Origin: UBA5216 sp043743335
GTDB lineage: Bacteria; Pseudomonadota; Gammaproteobacteria; Burkholderiales; SG8-41
Length of the DNA stretch: 64,000 nucleotides
NCBI GenBank assembly: GCA_043743335.1
Contig: JAYTWR010000149.1
Location: forward strand, 1 to 64,000
Reading direction: 5' to 3'
In this document: in pieces, positions 33,716-42,491 of the stretch
Layout: each line of letters starts with the position of its first letter
Numbering within the stretch: position 1 is the stretch's first letter
The notes under the pieces: generated by a model
The model's database searches: none
What the model saw: only the letters and a program-made list of their open reading frames with translations
Told to the model about the DNA's origin: nothing
Translations under genes and position numbers: made by a program

Positions 33716-34390
33716 CTAACGCCCCCGCGTCGGCGGCGAGCACGCGCGCAGTCGGCCCGCCACACCGGCGTACGATGTCGGCGTGTCGATAGACTGCTGC
33801 GCCTCGGTGGCGGCTGCCATTACACGTTCGATCCAGGGTGTCACCAGCGCCTTGGTGCGCTCACGCACATCGGCTTCGGCGTCCTCGCGCGTGGCGTAAA
33901 TGCGCGCGTCGCCGATTTCCCGTCGCAGCACGCCCGGCAGCATTTGGGCGCTCGCCCGCAAATGCGACTTCCAGGTGTTGACGTGTTCCTGCTCGTGCGC
34001 CCGGATGACTTCACGACGGCAAAAGTCAGTCAAGTCGCGCGCGAGATAAACCACGAATGCCGAAAATCCTAGCGTCAGCGTGATTTCAGGCACTGCGCAT
34101 AGCTGCCCCGGCCCGTCGGCCACCGCGCGCACGGCCACGCGCAATTGATAAGTGGGTTTGGCATGGGTCAACCCTAAGGTGTTGACGAAGCCACCCGCCG
34201 GCTTGTTCGACATTTCGGTTAGCTTTTGGATGCTAAGGGAATCATCGGATGCCACCACGCGATCCTCAAACTCAACCGTAATCGGTGCCTCGCGCCCGAG
34301 GCGCTCACAGCGCTGTGCAAAGTCCGCTGCAGGCACGTTTGCCGCATGCACGCACATCGATGCGAGCATGGTGCCGACGATTCTCCACAT
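33716..34390 (-). CDS. secreted HExxH protein, putative zinc peptidase
   Basis: About 224 residues from ATG 34390 (an upstream in-frame ATG exists at 34435). The start gives a signal-like sequence, MWRIVGTMLASMCVHA. The key feature is H-E-Q-E-H in EVIRAHEQEHVNTW (codons around 33983-33997), a canonical HExxH zinc-binding motif on a predicted helix. It resembles small secreted proteins of the DUF922 type, but I cannot assign a family with certainty. It stands alone and converges on the GGDEF/EAL gene. Confidence 0.65.
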   Translation of the reverse strand: MWRIVGTMLASMCVHAANVPAADFAQRCERLGREAPITVEFEDRVVASDDSLSIQKLTEMSNKPAGGFVNTLGLTHAKPTYQLRVAVRAVADGPGQLCAVPEITLTLGFSAFVVYLARDLTDFCRREVIRAHEQEHVNTWKSHLRASAQMLPGVLRREIGDARIYATREDAEADVRERTKALVTPWIERVMAAATEAQQSIDTPTSYAGVAGRLRACSPPTRGR

Positions 34391-34700
34391 AATTGCGCGA
34401 ATTAACACAACATTCTTTCTCGGATGCGTTCGCATGGGCTACCGGGGTGAATCGGTGAACCTTTGGCCGCTACTCGATGTCCGTTGCAAGCGGCGGTCAC
34501 AGGCTGCCGCATGCGCGCATGCGGCGTTACGGTAAGTGCTTGTGAAGAGTAAGAAATTTTGTCTCAAGTGTGAATTACTGCCGTAAATTAGTCCGAACGG
34601 ACTATTGTGTATCTTGTGAGCGTTGTTATCATTCACGAGTCGATTCGGAACACGAATCGCAATAGTGGCACAAGGCGCTGCGGCACCTCGGAGAGCAAAA
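34391..34700. other. divergent intergenic region with palindrome
   Basis: This region separates the minus-strand HExxH gene from the plus-strand PEP-CTERM gene and should hold both promoters. Apart from the palindrome at 34589-34604 I see no gene or repeat. Confidence 0.5.
34589..34604. promoter_or_regulatory. palindrome upstream of the PEP-CTERM gene
   Basis: TAGTCCG AA CGGACTA is a perfect 7-2-7 inverted repeat, ~97 bases before the TTG start. It is a candidate operator. Confidence 0.45.
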
Positions 34701-35459
34701 TTGAATTTTAATAAAATAGCACTCACCGCCCTCGTAACCTCGGTAACGGCGTTCGCTGGCGCACCCGCGCAGGCCAATACCTACCAATCATTCCTCGAAT
34801 ATACCAACGTCAGTCAGTTCGGCAGCACCAGCGGTTCGGCCCTCGGCATTCCCAAGCTCACCACGCCTGTCGGCACGGTCACCGTGACTGAAGGTGGTCT
34901 CAATGGCAACGGACACTATACCTATCTGGATGTCGCTGTTCAGATCAATAGCGGCTTTCGGCTGATCGATGTCGGTAGCCATGAGTTGTTTTCGTATAAC
35001 TTGACCCAGCCGTCAGCGGTAACCATTTCATTTGTCGATCCGAGCAAGTTCGCGACATTTTCTGGCACGCCCTCAACCAATCCGCCTTTTGGCCCGTCGT
35101 TTTCCAATGCCGTCACCTGTAATACGGCTAACTACAGTTGCCAAGCCAATACCGGCGGCTCACCGGGCAACCAACTGCTGTTTAGAATCACCGACAAAGC
35201 CGGCGGTCCCGACGGGATAGAGGTTGGCCCGCCAGCGCATGCCGCAACCGCTTTGGTTAATCAATTGATATCCACCGCCGACGGCTGGTGGTTCGCCACC
35301 GACCTCGCAAACGCCAATGGCAACACGGGTGCCGTCGGTGCACGCGATTTCGTAGTCTTCACCGCCGTACCGGAACCCCAAACCTACGCCATGATGCTGG
35401 CGGGCTTGGGTCTGATGGGTTTTGTGGCCCATCGCCGCAGAAAGCAGCAGGCGGCGTAG
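34701..35459 (+). CDS. PEP-CTERM sorting domain protein
   Basis: A secreted protein of 252 residues. TTG 34701 is chosen because GGAG lies just upstream and because it gives a clean signal peptide (FNKIALTALVTSVTAFAGAPAQA). The C-terminus is a PEP-CTERM tripartite signal: VPEPQTYAMMLAGLGLMGFVAHRRRKQ, that is a PEP motif, a membrane helix and an Arg cluster, recognised by exosortase B-type (EpsH) enzymes in exopolysaccharide producers. The body is Ser/Thr/Gly-rich, with no known fold seen. No exosortase is in this window. A strong terminator follows. Confidence 0.88.
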   Translation: MNFNKIALTALVTSVTAFAGAPAQANTYQSFLEYTNVSQFGSTSGSALGIPKLTTPVGTVTVTEGGLNGNGHYTYLDVAVQINSGFRLIDVGSHELFSYNLTQPSAVTISFVDPSKFATFSGTPSTNPPFGPSFSNAVTCNTANYSCQANTGGSPGNQLLFRITDKAGGPDGIEVGPPAHAATALVNQLISTADGWWFATDLANANGNTGAVGARDFVVFTAVPEPQTYAMMLAGLGLMGFVAHRRRKQQAA

Positions 35460-35486
35460 CGTTCTGTAGGCTTGCTTCTAAACCCA

Positions 35487-35513
35487 AACCCCGCTCCGGC
35501 GGGGTTTTCTTTT
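35487..35513 (+). terminator. rho-independent terminator after the PEP-CTERM gene
   Basis: An 8-bp stem AACCCCGC / GCGGGGTT with a TCCG loop, followed by TTCTTTT. Confidence 0.85.
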
Positions 35514-35524
35514 GCGGCGGGTCG

Positions 35525-35530
35525 TATAAT
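35525..35530 (+). promoter_or_regulatory. candidate -10 box of the moxR operon
   Basis: A perfect TATAAT ~71 bases before the moxR start and just after a terminator. I see no good -35 hexamer at the right spacing. Confidence 0.4.
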
Positions 35531-35584
35531 GCACGCCCGGCACTCGACTAACGTTTTTCGAGTTGAGAGTTGCGAGAATAACGC

Positions 35585-35600
35585 TAACTAATTGTTTTAT
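35585..35600 (+). repeat. boundary motif copy 14
   Basis: TAACTAATTGTTTTAT, directly abutting the ATG of the MoxR gene. Confidence 0.82.
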
Positions 35601-36515
35601 ATGACAAAAATAAACGAGGCTCTCGCGCAGGTCAGTCACATCATTTTGGGTAAAGAGCGCCAAATCCGCTTGGCCCTAGCGTGCCTGATCGCGCGCGGCC
35701 ATTTGTTGATTGAGGACGTGCCCGGCGTCGGCAAAACCACCCTCGCCCACGCGTTAGCCGGCACCTTGGGGCTGGCGTTTCACCGCATCCAGTTCACCAG
35801 CGATTTACTGCCGGCGGATGTGCTGGGCGTGGCGGTATACAACAGCGACGCCGCCCAATTTGAGTTCCACCCCGGGCCAATTTTTTCGCAGGTGGTGCTG
35901 GCCGACGAAGTCAACCGCGCTACACCCAAAGCGCAAAGCGCGTTGCTCGAAGCCATGGAAGAACAGCAGGTCACTATCGAAGGCGAAACGCGCAAACTGC
36001 CGGAGCCCTTTTTTGTCATCGCCACGCAAAATCCCTCACGCCAGATCGGCACGTTTCCGCTGCCGGAGTCGCAACTGGATCGCTTCTTAATGCGTATCGA
36101 ACTCGGCTACCCAGACGCCGCTGCCGAACGCGCGCTGCTGCGCGGTGAAAACCGCCGCGATTTGCTGAGTCAACTTAAGCCTGCCTTGCAGCCCGCCGAT
36201 TTGCTGGCGCTGCAGCGCGAGGCGCGGCAGGTGCATGTCTCCGACGCGCTGCTCGATTACATCCAAGCGCTGGTCAACCACACGCGCCACAGCGCCGGTT
36301 ACGCGGGCGGCCTATCGCCGCGCGCGGCACTGGCGCTGGTGCAGGCCGCGCGCGCTTGGGCGCTGCTGGATGCGCGTACACACGCCGTGCCGGAAGACGT
36401 GCAAGCCATTCTGCCGGGCGTGGTGAGTCACCGGCTGCAAGCCGCCAACGATGGCAGCGGCGGCAGTGGCAATGACGTGGCGGTGCGTCTCTTGGCTGCG
36501 GTGGCGATTCCGTAG
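35601..36515 (+). CDS. MoxR-family AAA+ ATPase
   Basis: A 304-residue MoxR ATPase. Walker A is PGVGKTT (41-47), Walker B is VVLADEVNRATPKAQSALLEAM, and sensor 1 is FFVIATQNPSRQIGTFPLPESQLDRF. The C-terminal lid follows. MoxR ATPases act as chaperones for metal insertion or complex assembly. The gene is followed by a DUF58 gene and a TgpA-type transglutaminase gene, the widespread three-gene operon. The boundary motif abuts its ATG, so no Shine-Dalgarno is present. Confidence 0.92.
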   Translation: MTKINEALAQVSHIILGKERQIRLALACLIARGHLLIEDVPGVGKTTLAHALAGTLGLAFHRIQFTSDLLPADVLGVAVYNSDAAQFEFHPGPIFSQVVLADEVNRATPKAQSALLEAMEEQQVTIEGETRKLPEPFFVIATQNPSRQIGTFPLPESQLDRFLMRIELGYPDAAAERALLRGENRRDLLSQLKPALQPADLLALQREARQVHVSDALLDYIQALVNHTRHSAGYAGGLSPRAALALVQAARAWALLDARTHAVPEDVQAILPGVVSHRLQAANDGSGGSGNDVAVRLLAAVAIP

Positions 36516-36545
36516 CACAGGCACCTGACAGCGCACCCTGAATTC

Positions 36546-37535
36546 ATGTTCGCTGCTTTACGCTCAAGGGCCGCTGCGTGGATGGCACGTCCGCGCACGC
36601 CGGAATCCGGCCCTATCGTGCTGGTGCAGCGGCGCGTGTACATCCTGCCGACGCGTCACGGCATGATCTTCGCCGTGGTGCTGCTGATGATGTTGCTGGG
36701 ATCAATCAACTATGGCTTGAGCTTGGGCTTCGTGCTGACGTTTCTGCTGGTGGCGCTGGCCGTTAACGGCATGCTGCATACCTTTCGCAATCTGGCGCAT
36801 TTGAGCGTGTCGGCGGTGCGTACCCCGGCGGTATTTGTGGGCGAGTCGGCGCAATTCACGCTGCATTTAACCAACCCCGGCATCTTGACGCGCCACGCTG
36901 TTGGCATCGCACGCGACCGCTACGCCCATGCCGTCGAAGACTGCACCGACATTCCTGCGGGCGGCTCCGCGCACCTTAGCGTCCGTGTCGTCGCCGACCG
37001 GCGCGGACGCCTGCCCGCCGGACGGCTCACGCTCTCTACGCAATTTCCGCTGGGGCTGTACTTTGCGTGGGGCTACGTCCACCTAGATGCCTCGTGCATC
37101 GTCTATCCGCGCCCCGCACCGCCGGGCTTACCGTTGCCGCCAAGCGAGGCCACCGGTGGCGAAGGGGCGCCGCAGGGCGTCGGGCACGACGATTTTTCCG
37201 GCTTACGTACCTATCACGCGGGCGATCCGCCGCGCCACATTGCGTGGAAAGCCGCCGCGCGTGGCCAAGGCTTGCTGACCAAGCAGTTCAGCGGACAGGC
37301 TGCTGGCGAAGTCTGGCTGGCCTGGAACCTGCTCCCGCCGCGCATGGGCATCGAAGAAAAAATAGCCTGCCTCACGCGCTGGGTGCTGGACGCACACGCC
37401 TTGCGCATGGCGTATGGCTTGCGCCTGCCGCGGCTGGCCGTACCGATGGCCAGCGGCGACGCGCAGCGCGAGCGCTGCCTGGAAGCGCTGGCGCTGTACG
37501 ACACGCCCGAAACATCCGCAGCCCCGCCATCATGA
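36546..37535 (+). CDS. DUF58 protein of the MoxR operon
   Basis: A 329-residue protein with two N-terminal membrane helices (GMIFAVVLLMMLLGSINYGLSL and FVLTFLLVALAVNGMLHTF) and the DUF58 signature GHDDFSGLRTYHAGDPPRHIAWKAAARGQGLLTKQF. DUF58 proteins lie between MoxR and transglutaminase genes and probably use a von Willebrand-like domain for protein contacts. It starts 30 bases after moxR, and its stop overlaps the next start (ATGA). Confidence 0.9.
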   Translation: MFAALRSRAAAWMARPRTPESGPIVLVQRRVYILPTRHGMIFAVVLLMMLLGSINYGLSLGFVLTFLLVALAVNGMLHTFRNLAHLSVSAVRTPAVFVGESAQFTLHLTNPGILTRHAVGIARDRYAHAVEDCTDIPAGGSAHLSVRVVADRRGRLPAGRLTLSTQFPLGLYFAWGYVHLDASCIVYPRPAPPGLPLPPSEATGGEGAPQGVGHDDFSGLRTYHAGDPPRHIAWKAAARGQGLLTKQFSGQAAGEVWLAWNLLPPRMGIEEKIACLTRWVLDAHALRMAYGLRLPRLAVPMASGDAQRERCLEALALYDTPETSAAPPS

Positions 37536-39514
37536 ACGCAGTCCAGCCTGCCGCCATCAGCCTGCGCAATACCGTGTGGATTACGCTGACGTTGGCGTTG
37601 ATTGCCGCACCGCACGCCGAGCGCCTGCCTTGGTGGTTGAGCCTGCTGGCAGCAGCGTTTTGCGCTTGGCGGCTGTATATCGCGCGCATGCGACTGGCGC
37701 TGCCCGCGCGTTGGCTCATGGTTTTGATCGTGGCCGCCGGATCCGTGGCCATTTTTGTGCAGTACCGCACTTTGCTCGGGCGCGATGCGGGCGTCGCGCT
37801 GCTGGTGCTGATGATCTCGTTAAAGCTGATGGAAACGCGCACCCAGCGCGATGGCATGGTACTCGCCTTCATCGGCTACTTTTTGGTCATTACCAATTTT
37901 TTCTACTCGCAGTCGATCCCTATGGCGCTGTATTTGCTGGCCTGTGTGTGGCTGATCACCGCCACCATGATGGGGCTGCAATACACCTACACGCGCGAAC
38001 CCGCCGCTTATCGTACGCAAGTGCGCGCTCAATTGCGCGCCACGGGCATCATGCTGGCGCAGTCGGCGCCGCTGATGATTGTTTTCTTTTTGCTGTTTCC
38101 GCGTGTGCAGGGGCCGCTGTGGGGCATGCCGTCAGATGCCTTCGCCGGCGTCACGGGCCTCTCAGAAAGCATGAGTCCGGGCACGCTGAACAAACTGGTG
38201 TTTTCCGAAGAAGTCGCCCTGCGCGCCACGTTTGCGGGCCGTGTGCCGCCGCAGAACCGGCTGTATTGGCGCGGGCCGGTACTGATTGATTTTGATGGCC
38301 GCACGTGGACTGCCGCGCCGCGTGGGCTACGCAATCAAATCGAAGTGAATCGCCGCGAAAACCCTGTGCGATACACCGTGACCGTAGAGCCGCACAACCG
38401 GCGTTGGCTGTTTGCGCTGGATATCCCCGGCACACTGCCGCCGCGCGCGATGATCACGGTAGATCATCTGTTACTGTCGCAAATGCCCATCACCAGTCGT
38501 CTGCGCTACGACATGGAGTCGTTTCTCGACTACACCATCGGCGCGGATTTCAACCCAATTTCTGCGCGCATGCTGGCGTTGCCGCGCAACTTCAATCCGC
38601 AAACCCGCGAGCTGGGACAACAACTGCGCGCGCAACACAACGACAATCAGGCCATCGTGACCGCCGCGCTCACGCTGCTGCGCGAGCAGAAGTTTGTCTA
38701 TACGCTAGAGCCGCCGCTGCTTGGCACGCATGCGGTGGATGAGTTTTTATTCAAAACACGCGCGGGCTTTTGCGAACACTTTGCTTCGGCCTTTGTCGTG
38801 CTGATGCGCGCGGCGGGCGTGCCGTCGCGGGTAGTCACCGGCTATCTGGGGGGCGAATACAACTCGCTCGGTGAGTACTTAATTGTGCGTCAATCCGATG
38901 CGCACGCGTGGGCCGAAGTGTGGATCGAAAATCGCGGCTGGGTGCGCGTCGATCCGACCAACTCGGTGTCGCCCGCGCGCGCCGAGGGCGGTCTCGCGGC
39001 GGCGCTGCCGGACGGCATTTCGCTGCCGCGTAGCCTGCGTGAAAGCTATCCGCTACTGCATCAGTTGTCCTTGACGCTGGATTCGCTGGCCAATGCCTGG
39101 AACCAAACCATCCTCGGCTACAACCTCGAAACCCAGCGCGCGCTGATGTTGCGTGCAGGGCTGGAAGACGCCGATTGGCAAACGTTGGTGATACTGCTGA
39201 TCGCGGCCACCGGCGTCACCACGTTGCTGCTGGCGCTGTTCATGCTGCGCAACCGTGCGCGGCAGCGCGACCCCGTGCTTGATGCCTGGCTGTTGTTCTG
39301 CGCCAAAGCCGCGCATGCGGGCGTGGCACGGCACGCCGCCGAAGGCCCGCAGGATTTCGCCAACCGCTTAGCCAAAGCGCGGCCTGACATCGCGGCTGAC
39401 GCGCAGGTGATTACGCGACTCTATGTTGGGTTACGCTACGCCAGCACTGAAGCCCCCGGCGAGCGCCATGAGCTACAGCGGCGCGCGCAGCAGTTCACCA
39501 TAAAATCCATTTAA
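37532..39514 (+). CDS. TgpA-type membrane transglutaminase
   Basis: A 660-residue protein. ATG 37532 overlaps the DUF58 stop; a longer open frame from 37067 is a reading of the DUF58 gene in another frame. Five to six N-terminal helices (DUF3488) precede a periplasmic transglutaminase-core domain with the triad C414 (GFCEHFASAFVVLMRAAGVPSRVV), H458 (DAHAWAEVWI) and D474 (RVDPTN). One more helix follows (VILLIAATGVTTLLLALFML) with a C-terminal DUF4129-like tail. TgpA is essential in Pseudomonas. The stop TAA is part of a boundary motif. Confidence 0.9.
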   Translation: MNAVQPAAISLRNTVWITLTLALIAAPHAERLPWWLSLLAAAFCAWRLYIARMRLALPARWLMVLIVAAGSVAIFVQYRTLLGRDAGVALLVLMISLKLMETRTQRDGMVLAFIGYFLVITNFFYSQSIPMALYLLACVWLITATMMGLQYTYTREPAAYRTQVRAQLRATGIMLAQSAPLMIVFFLLFPRVQGPLWGMPSDAFAGVTGLSESMSPGTLNKLVFSEEVALRATFAGRVPPQNRLYWRGPVLIDFDGRTWTAAPRGLRNQIEVNRRENPVRYTVTVEPHNRRWLFALDIPGTLPPRAMITVDHLLLSQMPITSRLRYDMESFLDYTIGADFNPISARMLALPRNFNPQTRELGQQLRAQHNDNQAIVTAALTLLREQKFVYTLEPPLLGTHAVDEFLFKTRAGFCEHFASAFVVLMRAAGVPSRVVTGYLGGEYNSLGEYLIVRQSDAHAWAEVWIENRGWVRVDPTNSVSPARAEGGLAAALPDGISLPRSLRESYPLLHQLSLTLDSLANAWNQTILGYNLETQRALMLRAGLEDADWQTLVILLIAATGVTTLLLALFMLRNRARQRDPVLDAWLLFCAKAAHAGVARHAAEGPQDFANRLAKARPDIAADAQVITRLYVGLRYASTEAPGERHELQRRAQQFTIKSI

Positions 39515-39527
39515 AATCAATTAGTTA
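39512..39527 (-). repeat. boundary motif copy 15
   Basis: Reverse perfect copy; its first plus-strand triplet TAA is the stop of the transglutaminase gene. Confidence 0.9.
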
Positions 39528-39552
39528 CCGTTAATCTAAAAGCTGAATCCCC

Positions 39553-40332
39553 ATGAATCTCGAACTGACCGGACTCACCGCACTCGTCACGGGTGCCTCG
39601 CGTGGCATCGGCTTTGCCGTGGCGCAAGCTTTCGCGCGTGAAGGCTGCCATCTGCACATGGTGGCCCGTACGAGTGCCGATCTTAAGGTGGCGCGCGACA
39701 AAATACGCGCTGAAAGCAACGTCAACATTATCACCCACGCGCTGGATCTCAGCGTGAGCGCCAATATCAACGCCATGGGCAAGCATTGCGACGGCGTGGA
39801 TATACTCGTCAACAACGCGGGCGGGATTCCATCGGGTCATTTGCTCGACATTGACGAAGCCCGCTGGCGTGCCGCGTGGGAACTCAAGGTGTTCGGCTAT
39901 ATCAACCTCACCCGTGAAATCTATCGCGGCATGTGTGCGCGCAAGCGTGGGGTGATTGTCAATGTGATCGGCGTTGCCGGCGAACGCCTGCGGCAGGATT
40001 ACATCGCCGGTGGCACCGGCAACGCAGCGCTGATGGCGTTCACCCGCAACCTTGGCGGCGAGAGCGTCGATTACGGCGTGCGCGTGATCGGCATCAATCC
40101 CGGTCAAATTGAAACCGACCGGCTGCGCGAGCGCCTCGAAAAGCGCGCGCAAAACGAACTCGGCGACAAAAAGCGCTGGCTGGAACTGGTCGAAGACCCG
40201 CCCTTCGGGCGCCTCGCACAGCCGGACGAAGTGGCCGATGCGGTGTTGTATTTGGCTTCCGCGCGAGCGTCGTACATCAGTGGCACCATTCTCACCGTGG
40301 ATGGCGGGCGCGCGGTGCGGCATGCGACTTGA
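39553..40332 (+). CDS. SDR-fold protein lacking the Ser-Tyr-Lys triad
   Basis: 259 residues with intact NAD(P)-binding TGASRGIG (13-20), NNAG (87-90) and C-terminal ISGTILTVDGG. The catalytic region reads VNVIGVAGERLRQDYIAGGTGNAALMAFTR. Aligned on the AAL that follows the active-site Lys, the Ser, Tyr and Lys positions are G140, G153 and N157. Y150 lies nearby and could substitute. This is a recognisable divergent SDR type rather than a random loss, since the fold motifs are perfect. The substrate is unknown. Confidence 0.8.
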   Translation: MNLELTGLTALVTGASRGIGFAVAQAFAREGCHLHMVARTSADLKVARDKIRAESNVNIITHALDLSVSANINAMGKHCDGVDILVNNAGGIPSGHLLDIDEARWRAAWELKVFGYINLTREIYRGMCARKRGVIVNVIGVAGERLRQDYIAGGTGNAALMAFTRNLGGESVDYGVRVIGINPGQIETDRLRERLEKRAQNELGDKKRWLELVEDPPFGRLAQPDEVADAVLYLASARASYISGTILTVDGGRAVRHAT

Positions 40333-40369
40333 GCGTTAGTCTGAAAACTGCTTTTTATTTTTCAAGCCC

Positions 40370-41359
40370 ATGAATAAAATTCATTTAAAATCAATTAGTT
40401 ACAAAATATTTCCCCACGCGGTGTGGGCGCTGCTGCTGGCTGCAGGCGCGTCATTCGCCCAGCCCTACCCCACCAAACCCGTGCGCATTGTCGTGCCCTA
40501 CCCGCCCGGCGGCGGCGTGGATGTGGTGGCGCGCGTGGTGGGCCGTAAGCTGACGGACACGTTGGGCCAGCCGGTGATTGTCGAAAATCGCGGTGGTGCC
40601 TCGGGCGCTTTGGGCGCTGACATCGTGGCTAAAGCCCCGCCCGACGGCTACACCATGGGCCTCATGACCAGCACCGTGCTGATGGTGCCCGCGCTGCAAA
40701 AAGTGCCTTACGACGCGGCCAAAGACTTTGCGCCGATTATTCTGTTTGCCTCGATATCGAACATCTTGGTGGTGCATCCATCGCTGCCGGTGAAATCATT
40801 GCAGGACGTGATGCGTCTTGCGCGCGAGCGTCCCGGCGAGCTCACCCACGCCACCTCCGGCCCCGGCAGCGTACCGCATCTGATGATGGAGCTGCTGCGC
40901 ACCATGACGCCGCGCTTTGACATTGTGCACGTGCCGTACAAAGGCAACGCGCAAGCCATTACCGATTTGCTTGGCGGGCACATCACCATGCACATTTCGT
41001 CCATGCTGTCGGCTGTGCCCTACATCAAAACCGGTCGCTTACGCCCGATAGGCGTCACCAGCGCCAAGCGCTCACGCGCGGTGCCAGACGTGCCAACGTT
41101 CGCCGAGTCCGGCGCGCCCGGCTATGACGTGAGTTCGCTGTGGGGATTTCTCGCGCCCGCGCAAACGCCGCCGGACATCATTAACCGGCTGTATGGCGAT
41201 ATCGGCAAAGTGCTACGTTACCAAGATGTCAACGACCAGCTCGTCGGGCAAGGCGCGGATATTTCCGGCGCAGGCCCGCAGGAATATGGCGCGCTGTGGC
41301 GGGCCGAACTCGCCAAATGGCCCAAGGTAGTAGCTGCGGCAAAAATCAAGGCGGAATAA
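40370..41359 (+). CDS. Bug-family tripartite tricarboxylate transporter receptor
   Basis: A full-length Bug receptor (329 residues): QPYPTKPVRIVVPYPPGGGVDVVARVVG, APPDGYTMGL, the pocket helices, and the terminal KWPKVVAAAKIKAE. The N-terminus MNKIHLKSISYKIFPHAVWALLLAAGASFA is partly encoded by a reverse copy of the boundary motif (HLKSISY), so the start of the signal peptide has been formed or extended by it. It lies 38 bases behind the SDR gene. Orphan receptor with unknown substrate. Confidence 0.88.
   Translation: MNKIHLKSISYKIFPHAVWALLLAAGASFAQPYPTKPVRIVVPYPPGGGVDVVARVVGRKLTDTLGQPVIVENRGGASGALGADIVAKAPPDGYTMGLMTSTVLMVPALQKVPYDAAKDFAPIILFASISNILVVHPSLPVKSLQDVMRLARERPGELTHATSGPGSVPHLMMELLRTMTPRFDIVHVPYKGNAQAITDLLGGHITMHISSMLSAVPYIKTGRLRPIGVTSAKRSRAVPDVPTFAESGAPGYDVSSLWGFLAPAQTPPDIINRLYGDIGKVLRYQDVNDQLVGQGADISGAGPQEYGALWRAELAKWPKVVAAAKIKAE
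40386..40401 (-). repeat. boundary motif copy 16
   Basis: Perfect reverse copy inside the N-terminal codons of the Bug gene, read in the one frame that has no stop. Confidence 0.9.
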
Positions 41360-41491
41360 AGCGCCTACCCGCATAAGCTGTTTCGACCTACAATTCGTCA
41401 ACGTGCAGGCGGTAGCAGCGTTTGAGACTTTGAGCCGCACGCGTGATGGCTGTACTGACCGTAACGACCAACAACATAAGGGGGAATTCAC

Positions 41492-41782
41492 ATGCTGCAT
41501 TTTCTTTGGATCGCATTGATCGGTTTTGCTGCGGGCTTCATTGCGCGCGCATTGCATCCCGGCAAGGATAATCTGGGCTTCATCATGACGGCGGTGCTCG
41601 GTGTGGCCGGCTCGTTTGGCGCGACGTACCTCGGCCAGATTCTCGGCCTCTACAAGCAAGGCGAAAACGCTGGCTTTATTATGTCGGTCATCGGCGCAGT
41701 CGTGCTGCTGGTTATTTACGGTTTTGTCGCGAAGAAAAAAGACGGCGGTGACGGCAGCAGCGGAGGTGGCACATCGAACTAA
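41492..41782 (+). CDS. GlsB/YeaQ/YmgE-family membrane protein
   Basis: A 96-residue, three-helix membrane protein of the transglycosylase-associated (YeaQ/YmgE) family: LHFLWIALIGFAAGFIARALHPGKDNLGFIMTAVLGVAGSFGATYLG, then GFIMSVIGAVVLLVIYGFVAKKK. The C-terminal tail is a Gly/Ser-rich, charged stretch. Family members are often induced by stress; their activity is unknown. AGGGGG at 41480-41485 precedes ATG 41492. Confidence 0.88.
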   Translation: MLHFLWIALIGFAAGFIARALHPGKDNLGFIMTAVLGVAGSFGATYLGQILGLYKQGENAGFIMSVIGAVVLLVIYGFVAKKKDGGDGSSGGGTSN

Positions 41783-41820
41783 TTCGCTGGCCAGCGCTAC
41801 GGCTCCCCACGCTTTATCCC

Positions 41821-42342
41821 ATGCGCAGCGGACAGCTAAATAGCGCTGCGCCGACGGCCTCCACCGCGCTGGCCCTGCCCGGCAACGCGGCGGCGCTGGA
41901 CGCTGCGGTCAAGCGCGCCAACGCCGTGGTTACCCGCCGTGCGGCGCTGGCCTCGGCTGCGTCGCTGGTGCCCTTGCCAGGGCTCGATCTCGCCGTGGAT
42001 ATCGCTGCGGTAATGAGGCTCATCCCCGCGATCAATCAAGAGTTTGGCCTAACGCCCGCGCAAATTGCCAAACTCAGCCCCGCCCGACAGTTGATGGTTT
42101 ACAAATCCATAGTGGCGGTGGGCAGTGTGATGATCGGAAAACTCGTCACCAAAGAAATCGCCATCGGGGTGCTGAAAACCGTGGGCGTGCGTCTCACCGC
42201 CAAGCAAGCGGGCAAATACGTGCCGGTGGCCGGCCAAGCGTTGTCCGTGGTGCTGGGATTCGCGGCGATGAAATACGTGGGGCAGCAGCACATCAACGAC
42301 TGTCGCAGCGTCGTCGAAGCCACACTACCGCGTGAGGCTTGA
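41821..42342 (+). CDS. DUF697-like membrane protein
   Basis: 173 residues from ATG 41821. Two hydrophobic stretches (AALASAASLVPLPGLDLAVDIAAVMRLI and KSIVAVGSVMIGKLVTKEIAIGVL) and a final one (VPVAGQALSVVLGFAAMKYVGQQHINDC) give the pattern of the DUF697 domain found at the C-terminus of some GTPases, here without the GTPase. It lies 38 bases after the YeaQ-like gene. Its function is unknown, and the assignment is by pattern. Confidence 0.6.
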   Translation: MRSGQLNSAAPTASTALALPGNAAALDAAVKRANAVVTRRAALASAASLVPLPGLDLAVDIAAVMRLIPAINQEFGLTPAQIAKLSPARQLMVYKSIVAVGSVMIGKLVTKEIAIGVLKTVGVRLTAKQAGKYVPVAGQALSVVLGFAAMKYVGQQHINDCRSVVEATLPREA

Positions 42343-42450
42343 GCACACCGAGCGTGCGGTGAACTCAGCGCGATACGGCGTCAGGCCTGCTATCATTGGG
42401 GCCGCCGCAATGTGGCTGGAATTAAATGCCTGCTACAGTATAATAATCAA

Positions 42451-42466
42451 TAAAATCAATTAGTTA
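42451..42466 (-). repeat. boundary motif copy 17
   Basis: Perfect reverse copy between a TATAAT (42439-42444) and the malonyl-CoA decarboxylase ATG. Confidence 0.9.
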
Positions 42467-42491
42467 CGCATAATATTTCGCCGCCCTCAGC

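Noticed and set aside
35259..35274. TTAATCAATTGATATC inside the PEP-CTERM gene
   Set aside because: Short palindromic AATTGAT overlap only, in coding sequence, with no AT-rich tail.
37067..37531. N-terminal extension of the transglutaminase frame
   Set aside because: It overlaps the DUF58 gene in another frame. ATG 37532 overlaps the DUF58 stop and gives a normal DUF3488 start.
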